Assembly (NCBI GenBank): GCA_964445115.1
Contig: CAYUJU010000006.1
Location: 13,918 to 77,917, forward strand
Direction: 5' to 3'
DNA length: 64,000 bases
DNA from: CAIJXJ01 sp964445115
GTDB lineage: Bacteria > Pseudomonadota > Gammaproteobacteria > Burkholderiales > Methylophilaceae
Each line of letters starts with the position of its first letter. Position 1 is the stretch's first letter. The position numbers and the translations under genes are program-made. The notes beneath the pieces were generated by a model that searched no databases, was not told where the DNA came from, and saw only the letters and a program-made list of their open reading frames with translations. Positions 16,752-24,884 of the stretch are shown piece by piece.

Positions 16752-17557
16752 GGCTGGCTTTTCCCCGAAGTCGTTGACAGTGCTTCACGTACGGCGGAGA
16801 TGACCGCCTCGGGCTTTTCCAGTGGAATGACATGGCCGCTTTCCACCCAGATTTGTCTGGCGCCGGGGTAAAGTCGAGCGATGTCCTGACGTTTTGCGTT
16901 GGCGTCATCCGCCAAAGGCGATTTTTCCTTCATTGGCGCCAAGGCGCTTAGCACGAACACTGGCTTGTCCCGCAGGGTCGGGAGGCTGAGCACCTGTTCG
17001 CCGGTTTGATTCAACAGATCGAGTTCCTGCCTGGCCACCCCTGTCACCAGCACGCCGATGATCCCGCGCACCAGGAGTGACTGCTTCTCCAGGGCACCTG
17101 CACCGTCGAACTGTTTCGGATGCGTCGAGTCGACAAGAATCAGCGCGCTCACCTCATCCGGGTAGCGTCGGGCAAAAAGTTGCATATACAACCCGCCCAG
17201 CGAGTGCCCGACCAGAATGTAGGGGGGAGACAAGCCCTGACTGCGCAGCAGCGTTCGCAACTCATCCACGATGTGGCCGCCGTCTCGAGGTGTTGAGGTC
17301 GGAGCGCTATGCCCGTAACCCGGGCGGTTGTAGGCGAACGTGGTCGCCTCTTTCGAGATTTCCGGGATGACCTGCTTCCAATTCGCCATGTCGCCACCCA
17401 GTCCGTTTTCAAACACAACGGGGATGGTGTCGTGTTGCGTCATGGCGAATTCGACCGCGCGATCATTGACCTGCACAGTGGTTACATTGGGTAATGAGGC
17501 GCACCCCGCAAGCAACGCCGCCATCAGCAGAGGTATGCCGGCTACGCAAAGCCTCAT
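16748..17557 (-). CDS. Alpha/beta-hydrolase lipoprotein
   Basis: Lipoprotein of 269 residues with lipobox LLAGC. It has an alpha/beta-hydrolase fold: oxyanion-type ENGLGGDMANW, YNRPGYGHS, the nucleophile elbow GHSLGG with Ser119, ILVDSTHP after the following strand, and the catalytic-His candidate in VESGHVIP. It is probably a periplasmic serine esterase, but the substrate cannot be inferred. It sits between a 156-residue unknown gene and a DUF4386 gene with 4-bp overlaps on both sides, so the three form one translational unit. Confidence 0.8.
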   Translation of the reverse strand: MRLCVAGIPLLMAALLAGCASLPNVTTVQVNDRAVEFAMTQHDTIPVVFENGLGGDMANWKQVIPEISKEATTFAYNRPGYGHSAPTSTPRDGGHIVDELRTLLRSQGLSPPYILVGHSLGGLYMQLFARRYPDEVSALILVDSTHPKQFDGAGALEKQSLLVRGIIGVLVTGVARQELDLLNQTGEQVLSLPTLRDKPVFVLSALAPMKEKSPLADDANAKRQDIARLYPGARQIWVESGHVIPLEKPEAVISAVREALSTTSGKSQP

Positions 17558-18024
17558 GCTTCAAACCTGTGATAGAGCCCGATAAGACGTTTCTCGAAAT
17601 CGATAAACCGTTGCTCGGCGCCGATGGAACTCAGGAATGCAAGGTTAGTCTGATGCATGCCGATCACGTCTACAGGCGCGTTCCAACCCGGGTTGCGCGA
17701 ACCGTCCACCATGGAGAATTCCGGCGACGGCCCGATGAAATCCAGATAGTCCTCTTCCGCCAGATGCCCCGCATCGCGCAACTTGTCTGCCACGGCCACC
17801 AGCTCGGTATACCGGATACGACGCAGGCTCATGCCGGACATGATGCTGGCGATGGAATCATCGCCCGTGGCAGCGGATTCACCCACGCTCAGTTTCTTCC
17901 CGGAGGCCGAAATACTCACTGTCGCCGAGGCAGTGGATGCGGCATCTCCACGCGTTGCAAAGGCAGGACGTGCATGCACCACACGGGCGTTGTCATGAAC
18001 CTGATGGATACCGGTCATTTTCAT
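17554..18024 (-). CDS. Hypothetical protein with N-terminal disordered region
   Basis: Protein of 156 residues without a signal peptide. The first 60 residues are low-complexity (Ala/Thr/Ser) and include TVSISASGKKLSVGE, a pattern resembling short S-x-G-x-L-S motifs in flagellar-associated small proteins; the remainder is helical, with RIRYTELVAVADKLRDAGHL and a conserved-looking NLAFLSSIGAEQRFIDFE segment. No family recognised. The start at 18024 is chosen because AAGGAG lies six bases upstream; an ATG at 18039 has no such site. Overlaps the hydrolase gene by 4 bp. Confidence 0.6.
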   Translation of the reverse strand: MKMTGIHQVHDNARVVHARPAFATRGDAASTASATVSISASGKKLSVGESAATGDDSIASIMSGMSLRRIRYTELVAVADKLRDAGHLAEEDYLDFIGPSPEFSMVDGSRNPGWNAPVDVIGMHQTNLAFLSSIGAEQRFIDFEKRLIGLYHRFEA

Positions 18025-18103
18025 CAGAAACTCCTTCATTGCGCCCGGCGATCAACGGGCAGCCTGTTGCGTGATCAGCACAAGCCACCCGTATCCAAGC
18101 GCC

Positions 18104-18439
18104 TTAGACAAACAGACAGGTGACGAATTGAATCCCGCTTAACTCCCACCATGGATCGTCACAGGTTCTGCCAAGACCAACCTTGAAAGCGTCCGGCGTG
18201 CCATCCACAGCGGCCACGGCATGTTCAAATGGATTGCTGCGGTCGTTCACCGCCTTCAGCGATGCCAGGCCATCCATACGCACGAGAGCTTGTTGGGAAA
18301 TCTGCGGTACAGACGTGTCACCGTCCTCAAGCTTCGTCGCGCTCGCCGTAGATGATATTGCGAGAAACAGTGAGGCCGTCGTCAACAACAGCATCGGGGA
18401 AGCGCCTTTGCCTCGAATTTCAGTTCTTTTCCACATCAT
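18104..18439 (-). CDS. Hypothetical secreted protein
   Basis: Small protein of 111 residues with a basic N-terminus and a hydrophobic signal (about 15-34, ending in ASA). The mature part of about 75 residues holds ISQQALVRMDGLASLKAVNDR and two cysteines near the C-terminus (RTCDDPWWE and VTCLFV) that could form one disulfide. No family recognised. AAAGGAG precedes two consecutive ATGs (18439 and 18436), either of which could be used. It lies 79 bp upstream of the 17554 gene on the same strand. Confidence 0.55.
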   Translation of the reverse strand: MMWKRTEIRGKGASPMLLLTTASLFLAISSTASATKLEDGDTSVPQISQQALVRMDGLASLKAVNDRSNPFEHAVAAVDGTPDAFKVGLGRTCDDPWWELSGIQFVTCLFV

Positions 18440-18553
18440 GGTGACTCCTTTGAGTGATTAGCGATCAAGTGCAGAACCCCTGCACCATGGGGCCGGAAAT
18501 CCCCGGCACAAACAACTTCTTTGACGTCTATGCAAGTCCTGTCGCAGATCAAG

Positions 18554-18958
18554 CTATCGCTTTCTGACCAGCACCTTCTGCACCCACCCCTCGCCCTTGG
18601 TTGCGGAAACCACGGAGTAAAAGCCATTGATTTCCGTCCCGGTATAGACCAGTTCATCACTCCGGGTCAGCGTGCCGCTGCTCTGGGCTTTCCTGTCGGG
18701 CTCTGCGTAGAGTTTGATGTTCGATATCTTGCCGACGAGAATGGCGCCTTCACTGATCTCGACAGACGCCGTGTTGCCAGTGTTTGCATTGGCATTGCGT
18801 TGCGCCTGATCGCCCCCGATCAGGTGGCTCACCTCTTTGCTGGCTCTGGAGGTTTCCGAGATGGTGTTGCTCAATTGCCGCAAATCCTGCGCCAGATCTG
18901 CATGCGCCAGCGTCGACATCAGCAATGCACTGATACTCACGATCATCCACCGGTTCAT
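18554..18958 (-). CDS. Secreted protein with bacterial SH3-like domain
   Basis: Exported protein of 134 residues. The signal ends near LAHA, a helical Ser/Thr/Gln-rich region follows (about 24-60), and the C-terminal half (about 70-132) has the bacterial SH3 pattern: ISNIKLYAEPDRKAQSSGTL, ELVYTGTEINGFYSV and GEGWVQKVLV. Such domains often bind peptidoglycan or proteins. The start at 18958 (MNRWM) follows GGAGGATAT; an upstream in-frame ATG at 19000 would overlap the next gene and add a non-signal extension. Confidence 0.65.
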   Translation of the reverse strand: MNRWMIVSISALLMSTLAHADLAQDLRQLSNTISETSRASKEVSHLIGGDQAQRNANANTGNTASVEISEGAILVGKISNIKLYAEPDRKAQSSGTLTRSDELVYTGTEINGFYSVVSATKGEGWVQKVLVRKR

Positions 18959-18993
18959 ATATCCTCCGTCAGCGCTCCCGACCATCTTGGCAA

Positions 18994-19323
18994 TCAACAC
19001 TTGCCAGCCTTCTTGAGCAGGGCATTGCAGGTACCGCTCTCACCCTTACCGCCCAGTTCATTGCAAATCGCATCCGACGACTCGCCAATCGAGGTGTAGG
19101 AAAAATAGCCTTCCACGTAGCAGGTATACTTCTTCCCCGTCTTGGTGGTGACCAGATACCTTGCCTGCGCGCCGTCATTCTGGCGATCGGATATGGTGAA
19201 TTCGCTCTTATCCAGCCCCAGCGCAAAGGCGGTACGCTTGACGATGGCATCATCCGTCGCGAGCGTGGCGCAACCAGCCAACATCATCACAATCAGCCCC
19301 GGGCACAGTCGTTTCATACGCAT
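18994..19323 (-). CDS. Small lipoprotein, unknown function
   Basis: Lipoprotein of 109 residues with lipobox MMLAGC. The mature part of about 90 residues has YLVTTKTGKKYTCYVEGYFSY and a C-terminal Gly-rich, three-cysteine region (DAICNELGG, GTCNALL, AGKC). No named family recognised. GGAGAA lies about nine bases before the ATG at 19323; a second ATG at 19317 is also possible. Divergent from the first kinase gene, with 273 bp between starts. Confidence 0.6.
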   Translation of the reverse strand: MRMKRLCPGLIVMMLAGCATLATDDAIVKRTAFALGLDKSEFTISDRQNDGAQARYLVTTKTGKKYTCYVEGYFSYTSIGESSDAICNELGGKGESGTCNALLKKAGKC

Positions 19324-19596
19324 TACATTTCTCCATTAAGATATTCTTCGACCTCAAGGTCATTGCCGTCCTGCATGAGGTGCAAGGCGATTGTAAAAGC
19401 ACGCTGAGGTGACGATGTCCTCCCTTTCTGCCAACCGACATGTCACATCGGTCGACGTTGTAAAAATCTGCGAATGGCGATAAATCGACGACGAAATGCA
19501 CGCGAAGACATCCCGGGGGAGGAGATAATGCAGCCATGAATACCACTGCGCTTCGCATCGAAGCAGTTCGACCCAACCACCCCGGGATACAAGGTG

Positions 19597-20706
19597 ATGA
19601 ACCGCTCTGCCAATGAATGCGCCATTCGCGAGGCACAGTTCCGCTTCGGCGCGATCTATTGGGGCGGCGCGCTTCTTTCATCGACCATTTTTTACCTGTT
19701 CAAGGCAACGGATGACGTGAGTCTTGCCGATCACGCCGCCTACCTTGCGGAGAAACTCCTGCGCTACGGATCGGGGTGGCTGGTCACGACCCTCATTTCC
19801 TACATTCTGCTTCGATTGCACGACCGGGCAAGCCGTCGTGGGCCACTGGAAAGTTCGCTGCCCATGTTCATCATCGTCTCCTTCCTGGTAGCGCTGGCAA
19901 CCGCACCGGTCTGGGCCGGGATTGGATATGCGGCGCAAGCGGCATACCCATTGCCACAACTGGCAGCCCAGAACTGGAACAGTTTCATCAACGACACAGC
20001 CCTTGGCGCGGCATTGTTTTTTGGCTGGTCCTGCCTGTTCATCAGCCTGATCTTCAGTTTCGAACTCCATGAGCGTGGGCTGCGCCTGGCGGCAGTCCGG
20101 GAGGAGGCTTTATCGGCACAGATGCGCGCACTGCGCTATCAGGTAAATCCGCATTTCCTGTTCAATACGCTTAACTCGATTGCCGGGCTGATCGAGGAAG
20201 GGGCTACCACCCGGACGCAACGCATGGTGCTGTCGCTCGCGACGTTCCTGCGCACCACCTTATCGCTTGACCCCATGCACGATGTATCGCTCGCCGATGA
20301 AATAGCCCTGCAGGTCGAGTATCTGGAGATCGAACGAGAGCGATTCGCCGACCGTATGTCGTTGAAAATCGCTGTTCCTGACGAGGTGAAGTCTGCCCTT
20401 GTGCCCAGCCTCATTCTTCAGCCTCTGATTGAAAACGCGATAAAGCATGGCGTTGGTGCGACGGTTGGCCTAGTGGAAGTCACGCTCAGTGCCTATCGCG
20501 AAGATAACCAGCTTCATATTGTTGTCGAAAACGATATGCCGCATGACGGTGCACCCGCTAATTCTCGCCCGGGCATGGGCGTGGGTCTGCGCAACGTAGA
20601 TGAGCGTCTGCGCGTGCGCTTTCAGGATGCCGCCGATTTCCACGCAGGTCGAATATCCCCCAGTCGGTACAGGGCCGCCATTATTCTGCCTTGGAGAAGC
20701 GCATGA
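19597..20706 (+). CDS. LytS-type sensor histidine kinase, copy 1
   Basis: Inner-membrane kinase of about 369 residues. Four hydrophobic segments fill about 15-155; a short coiled linker then leads to the His_kinase and HATPase domains. The phospho-acceptor is in YQVNPHFLFNTLNS, the N-box is LQPLIENAIKHG and the G-box is GMGVGLRNVDERL, so the core looks intact. No PAS, GAF or HAMP is visible. Start: ATG 19597, or GTG 19594 immediately before it; the ribosome-binding site is weak. The catalytic half is closely similar to the next kinase. Its stop overlaps an ATG of a 29-codon frame that looks like a lost regulator. Confidence 0.85.
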   Translation: MNRSANECAIREAQFRFGAIYWGGALLSSTIFYLFKATDDVSLADHAAYLAEKLLRYGSGWLVTTLISYILLRLHDRASRRGPLESSLPMFIIVSFLVALATAPVWAGIGYAAQAAYPLPQLAAQNWNSFINDTALGAALFFGWSCLFISLIFSFELHERGLRLAAVREEALSAQMRALRYQVNPHFLFNTLNSIAGLIEEGATTRTQRMVLSLATFLRTTLSLDPMHDVSLADEIALQVEYLEIERERFADRMSLKIAVPDEVKSALVPSLILQPLIENAIKHGVGATVGLVEVTLSAYREDNQLHIVVENDMPHDGAPANSRPGMGVGLRNVDERLRVRFQDAADFHAGRISPSRYRAAIILPWRSA

Positions 20707-20792
20707 ACGGGATTTCCGTTTCCGCTATCGAACACGAACAGTCGGTCGGACACAGACTCGTGCTGCTTTTGCGTCACTTGGAGAGGAATTGA
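20703..20792 (+). pseudogene. Remnant N-terminus of a response regulator (29-codon frame)
   Basis: The frame starts in an ATGA overlap with the first kinase stop and ends in a TGATG overlap with the second kinase start. Aligned without gaps to the first 29 residues of the downstream response regulator (21943), 9 positions are identical (1, 3, 6, 12, 18, 19, 22, 23, 26) and about 6 more are conservative, including E for the acidic-pocket Asp10; Asp11 is His here. The phosphorylation Asp and the rest of the receiver are missing. I read it as a receiver deleted almost to its start, kept as a translational bridge. A random small frame is the alternative. Confidence 0.5.
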
Positions 20793-21946
20793 TGCGCCAG
20801 CCTGAACCGGACGATAAATCTCTTGCCGTTCGCAAGAGCATCCAGTCTTTACAACTTCAGAGCGAGGATGGAATACCTCCTCGTGAATCCCTCTTTAGAG
20901 AGGCATTCAGGCTAGGAGTAAGCTACCTGCTCCTGGCCACTTTATTCTTTAGCCTGTCTTCATATATTCCCGACTCGGGATCATACCAACACGTCCCGGC
21001 GGGGTCCTTCGATCATTCTGCGCTGGTCGAAATTATGTTCGGACTCACATCTTTTTTCATCATGTCGATTGCAGTCTGGCACCTGCGAAAAAACAAGATG
21101 ATTTACAACATCATCATATGCTTCCTTATATCCGCCATTGTTTCCATTGCGGATTTCTTTCTCACACAAGAGTTTTACAAAATGCTCTACGCTCACGAGA
21201 ACCTGAATTTTTCATTGATGGATAACATCATGGAATTGTTTATGTGTTGGGCCATGTTTTTCGGCTGGTCCAGCGCGTTTCTTACACTTTTGTACAGCTT
21301 TGATGTCAGAGACCGGGAACGCCAATTGGCAGCAGTTCGGGAAGAAGCACTTTCCGCGCAAATGAAAGCGCTGCGCTACCAGGTTAATCCACATTTTCTG
21401 TTCAATACGCTGAACTCGATTGCCGGACTGATCGAGGAAAATGCGGCTACCCGCGCGCAACGTATGGTGCTGTCGCTCTCGACCTTCATGCGCACCACAC
21501 TCACCCTCGACCCGATGCAGGATGTTCCCCTAGCCGATGAAATCGCGCTGCAGCAGGAATATCTGGCAGTCGAGCACGAGCGCTTCTCCGACCGCATGAC
21601 CTTCAGCATCGACGTACCGGAGGAAGTTCAGGGCGCACTGGTACCCAGCCTCATTCTCCAGCCACTGGTTGAGAACGCACTCAAGCACGGAGTCGGCGCC
21701 ACGTCCGGTCCGGTGGAAATCACGCTCAAGGCCAATCGGGAAGACGATCACCTGCACATTACGATCGAAAACGACATACCGCTCGGCGACCCGGAGGAAA
21801 ACCGTCGGCCTGGTGCGGGAGTAGGATTGCAAAACGTCTCTGAACGCCTGCGCGTGCGGTTCCAGGGAAATGGCCAGCTTTCAACCGGCATAGCCGCACC
21901 CGGCCGTTATCGTGCGGTCATTGATCTGCCGTGGAGAGAAGCATGA
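20792..21946 (+). CDS. LytS-type sensor histidine kinase, copy 2
   Basis: Inner-membrane kinase of 384 residues. A soluble N-terminal stretch of about 40 residues is followed by four hydrophobic segments (about 45-185), then a kinase core nearly matching copy 1: YQVNPHFLFNTLNS, LQPLVENALKHG and GAGVGLQNVSERL. The membrane domains of the two kinases differ much more than the cores, which suggests different inputs into one regulator. Start ATG 20792 follows GAGAGGAATT; a longer frame back to 20600 is rejected because it overlaps copy 1. The stop overlaps the regulator ATG (ATGA). Membrane-domain base composition is AT-richer than the flanks. Confidence 0.87.
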   Translation: MRQPEPDDKSLAVRKSIQSLQLQSEDGIPPRESLFREAFRLGVSYLLLATLFFSLSSYIPDSGSYQHVPAGSFDHSALVEIMFGLTSFFIMSIAVWHLRKNKMIYNIIICFLISAIVSIADFFLTQEFYKMLYAHENLNFSLMDNIMELFMCWAMFFGWSSAFLTLLYSFDVRDRERQLAAVREEALSAQMKALRYQVNPHFLFNTLNSIAGLIEENAATRAQRMVLSLSTFMRTTLTLDPMQDVPLADEIALQQEYLAVEHERFSDRMTFSIDVPEEVQGALVPSLILQPLVENALKHGVGATSGPVEITLKANREDDHLHITIENDIPLGDPEENRRPGAGVGLQNVSERLRVRFQGNGQLSTGIAAPGRYRAVIDLPWREA

Positions 21947-22719
21947 CAGGCCTGAACGTGCTCGTCGTTGATGACGAATCCCTAGCCCGCCGGCGGTTGA
22001 TTCGACTGCTGGGGAAACTGGACTGGGTCGATCGCGTCGACGAAGCCGCCGATGTAATCGAGGCTTGCCACAAGACCGCGGAAACCCGCCCTGACATTCT
22101 GCTCCTCGACATCCAGATGCCTGGAGGAAGCGGCTTTGACGTGCTGGAACGACTGGGCGCCGAGCCCCCAGTCGTCGTCTTCGTCACGGCCTTCGATCAT
22201 CACGCATTGCGCGCCTTTGAAGCCAATGCCGTCGATTACCTGACCAAACCCATCGAACCCGGCCGTTTTGGGCAAGCCATGGATCGTGCGAGGGCAGCGG
22301 CCGGCTCGCGTCATCAGACCGACCGGATTGCCGAACTGCATGAAACCATCGCCTCACTGAAACAAGCTTTGCGCGAGCATCCAAGACAACACGGCGAATT
22401 CTGGGTCAAAGTGCGGGGAGAACACGTCCGCATCGGGCTGGAACATATCGTTCGATTTCAGGCCGAGCGCGATTACGTGCGCATCCATGCCGATGGCGCG
22501 GAATACCTGTATCACGAAACCCTGTCTGCGCTGGAGGCACGCCTCGATCCGTCGGAATTCATCCGCATCCATCGCAGCAACCTCGTGCGCCGCGACGCGG
22601 TCGTCCGCATCAAACCCGCCCCATTCGCTGGAATGATCGCCGTGCTCACCGATGGCTCAGAAGTCCGCGTCGGGAGAACCTATGCCCCATCGTTGCGCAG
22701 CAGACTCCTTCGAACATAG
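21943..22719 (+). CDS. LytTR-family response regulator
   Basis: DNA-binding response regulator of 258 residues. Receiver domain 1-115 has the acidic pair Asp10-Asp11, phospho-acceptor Asp56 (LLLDIQMP), Thr in FVTAFD and Lys in DYLTKPIEP. A linker (about 115-155) leads to a LytTR domain (about 155-256) with VRFQAERDYVRIH and FIRIHRSNLV. It should activate or repress genes when phosphorylated by one or both upstream kinases. Start ATG 21943 overlaps the kinase stop and has GGAGAGAA upstream; a GTG at 21931 is also open. A short AAATGC/GCATTT hairpin follows the stop at 22720-22735. Confidence 0.9.
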   Translation: MTGLNVLVVDDESLARRRLIRLLGKLDWVDRVDEAADVIEACHKTAETRPDILLLDIQMPGGSGFDVLERLGAEPPVVVFVTAFDHHALRAFEANAVDYLTKPIEPGRFGQAMDRARAAAGSRHQTDRIAELHETIASLKQALREHPRQHGEFWVKVRGEHVRIGLEHIVRFQAERDYVRIHADGAEYLYHETLSALEARLDPSEFIRIHRSNLVRRDAVVRIKPAPFAGMIAVLTDGSEVRVGRTYAPSLRSRLLRT

Positions 22720-22840
22720 AAATGCGAGGGCATTTTGACACGCGCTCACCCGAAGGACCGTTTACGCCCGTGATGTCGCATCAGGGCAGGTGTAAGAAGC
22801 TATTGCGTGGTCATCCCTATCGTTTAACCAAGGAGTGCAA

Positions 22841-23281
22841 GTGGTGAACTCACCAACGGTGTTGGAAGACACCGAGGTCAATGTAAAGCTGAAACTTGCG
22901 GCATTGTGGGCGAGTTTCATGTTTCTCTACATTTATGTAGATTATTTCCACTTGTTCATGCCAGGCTCCATCGAAGACTTATTGGCAGGAAAAGTGTGGA
23001 GATTTGACATCTCTCAAGCATTTTTATTGGGAGGTCTGGCCTCGGTCACGATTCCGGCGCTCATGATCTTCCTCTCTGTTGGCCTGCCAGCTCGCGCCAA
23101 TCGCTGGACCAACCTCTTCGTGGCTTTAGTTTATATCCCTTATACGTTGTTCAATTTGGCAGGAGAGGCTTGGCCGCACATGATATTGGGTGCATTTGTA
23201 GAAGTCGCTCTACTGTTAACGGCTATCCGTTATGCCTGGAAGTGGCCCGTGACGGAGGGGGGCGAACCACTTTGCCAATGA
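22841..23281 (+). CDS. DUF6326-like small membrane protein
   Basis: Integral membrane protein of about 146 residues with four predicted membrane helices (LAALWASFMFLYIYVDYF, a SQAFLLGGLASVTIPALM segment, VALVYIPYTLFNLAG and a last one near VEVALLLTAIRYAW). The arrangement fits the DUF6326 family of unknown function. The start is probably GTG at 22841 or 22844, 5-8 bases after AAGGAG; the GTG at 22835 overlaps that site. Base composition is AT-richer than the neighbours. Confidence 0.65.
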   Translation: MVNSPTVLEDTEVNVKLKLAALWASFMFLYIYVDYFHLFMPGSIEDLLAGKVWRFDISQAFLLGGLASVTIPALMIFLSVGLPARANRWTNLFVALVYIPYTLFNLAGEAWPHMILGAFVEVALLLTAIRYAWKWPVTEGGEPLCQ

Positions 23282-23417
23282 ATGACGCCCCGGTTGCGGT
23301 GACTCAGGATTCTTCGACAAATTGATCAATGAATCGATTGACCAGTGGCGCGATTGTCAGAATAGCGACGAAGAAGCGTTGTTGGCAGTGGTTCAGCTGG
23401 CGCTCGATCACTAGCCT

Positions 23418-24686
23418 TCAGAGAGTTTCAGTAAACAGGAAACGCTTTGAGAATCGTCTCTGTCGCCATCGATGCTGCAGGGCATTAAGCAACAGCGCCG
23501 ACACGTCAGAGACAACACGGCTCCAGCCCAGCCAGACAGTGCGCCCAAACGAGATGGAGGATAACGCTGTGGCATCCACTCGTTGCGGCACCGCGCCGTC
23601 ATCCCATTCCACGCGGTTGCGGCCGGCCTGTTTCGCCCGGTAAAGCGCACGGTCGGCAGCGGCCACCAGGGTATCTCCCAGCGACTGATACGCGATGTCT
23701 TCGGTGGTCTGCGGCAACATGGAAACACCTATCGAAATACTGACATGCAACCGCCCGGCAGGCGTGTCGAATGTCTGGCGGGATATCGTGCTGCGTATCC
23801 GTTCGGCGATTTCATACACGTGCTGAGGGGCAGTACGCGGGAGCAGCACGACAAACTCCTCACCGCCGTAGCGGGCGATCGTATCGCCGGCCCGCAACTG
23901 CGTCTGGATGACGTTAGCCACACCGCGCAATATCGCGTCGCCAGCCTGGTGACCGTGGTCGTCATTGACGTGCTTGAACTTGTCGACATCGAGAAACATG
24001 CATGCCAGATCATGCGCATGTCGGCGGGACTGACTGATTTCTTCCAGCAAACGGTGTTCGAAATAACGGCGGTTCTGCACGCCGGTCAGGCCATCGGTCA
24101 GCCCCATGCGCTTCAGCCGTTCCTGCGTCATCGCACTTTCGAGGCTGATCGCAACGATCTCGGCCAGGCGCTCGAGAAAATCCGTGCCGCATCCCGCATC
24201 ATAGCGCTCGGGGTCGACGCTACCGATGCACAGGCAACCGATCAACGCGCCGTGCCGCACCAGCGGCAACAAGGCGACAGAGGCGAGGATCCAGGAAGTG
24301 GAGGGAAACAGCGCCGTATGCTGACGGGCGTCAAACGCCTGCAAACAGGGGCGTTCGCTTCCCTCGAAATAAGGAGCGATAAGCGTGGGCGACTGCAACA
24401 ACATCAAATCCGCGAACAGCGGGTCCTTGTCAGCCGCCTCGTCGAGCAAGCGGGAGACTTCATATTCGGGGTCCACCAGCGCCAGCCTGACCACCTCCAC
24501 CCCGAAGGCGAGGCGATATTCCGTCAGCAACAGTCGGATCAGTTCCAGCAGGGACCCGGCGCCGATCAACCTGCGCTGAAGCTGGTCGAAACGCCGCATC
24601 TTCGCTTCATTACGACGCGCCTCCTGCAGCAGCGATTCCAACTGCTGGCGCAGTAACGAACTCTCGGATTGCGGATATTGAGTCAT
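23418..24686 (-). CDS. Diguanylate cyclase with DUF484/GAF-like sensor
   Basis: Soluble protein of about 422 residues expected to make cyclic di-GMP. An N-terminal coiled coil (about 8-45) leads into a GAF/DUF484-like domain (about 45-195, including PLVRHGALIGCLCIGSVDPERY) and a GGDEF domain (about 200-370) with the active motif YGGEEF and an RxxD I-site (RAGD) five residues before it. A basic, hydrophobic C-terminal tail of about 50 residues is unusual for the family. The ATG at 24686 is preferred over a TTG one codon upstream. Not in an obvious operon; the input signal is unknown. Confidence 0.88.
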   Translation of the reverse strand: MTQYPQSESSLLRQQLESLLQEARRNEAKMRRFDQLQRRLIGAGSLLELIRLLLTEYRLAFGVEVVRLALVDPEYEVSRLLDEAADKDPLFADLMLLQSPTLIAPYFEGSERPCLQAFDARQHTALFPSTSWILASVALLPLVRHGALIGCLCIGSVDPERYDAGCGTDFLERLAEIVAISLESAMTQERLKRMGLTDGLTGVQNRRYFEHRLLEEISQSRRHAHDLACMFLDVDKFKHVNDDHGHQAGDAILRGVANVIQTQLRAGDTIARYGGEEFVVLLPRTAPQHVYEIAERIRSTISRQTFDTPAGRLHVSISIGVSMLPQTTEDIAYQSLGDTLVAAADRALYRAKQAGRNRVEWDDGAVPQRVDATALSSISFGRTVWLGWSRVVSDVSALLLNALQHRWRQRRFSKRFLFTETL

Positions 24687-24884
24687 CAATGACTCTATCG
24701 GCGCCAGGAGAAGGTTCTTTAGCGATATGAATAAAGTCCGGCGCAGCGGATGAAGTCCATTGCCGTCACCCCAAGCAACGGTCCGAACCCCAGGGGCTCC
24801 ACGACCAGCCCGTCAGCAGGCGCTGAGCACAGGCTTGTTCAGTGTTTCCCTCGCGGGTTGCGGCGCAGCCATATCTGCCATCAC

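Noticed and set aside
22735..22740. TTGACA hexamer after the response regulator, as a -35 box
   Set aside because: No acceptable -10 box follows at 16-18 bases, and the hexamer overlaps a short hairpin.
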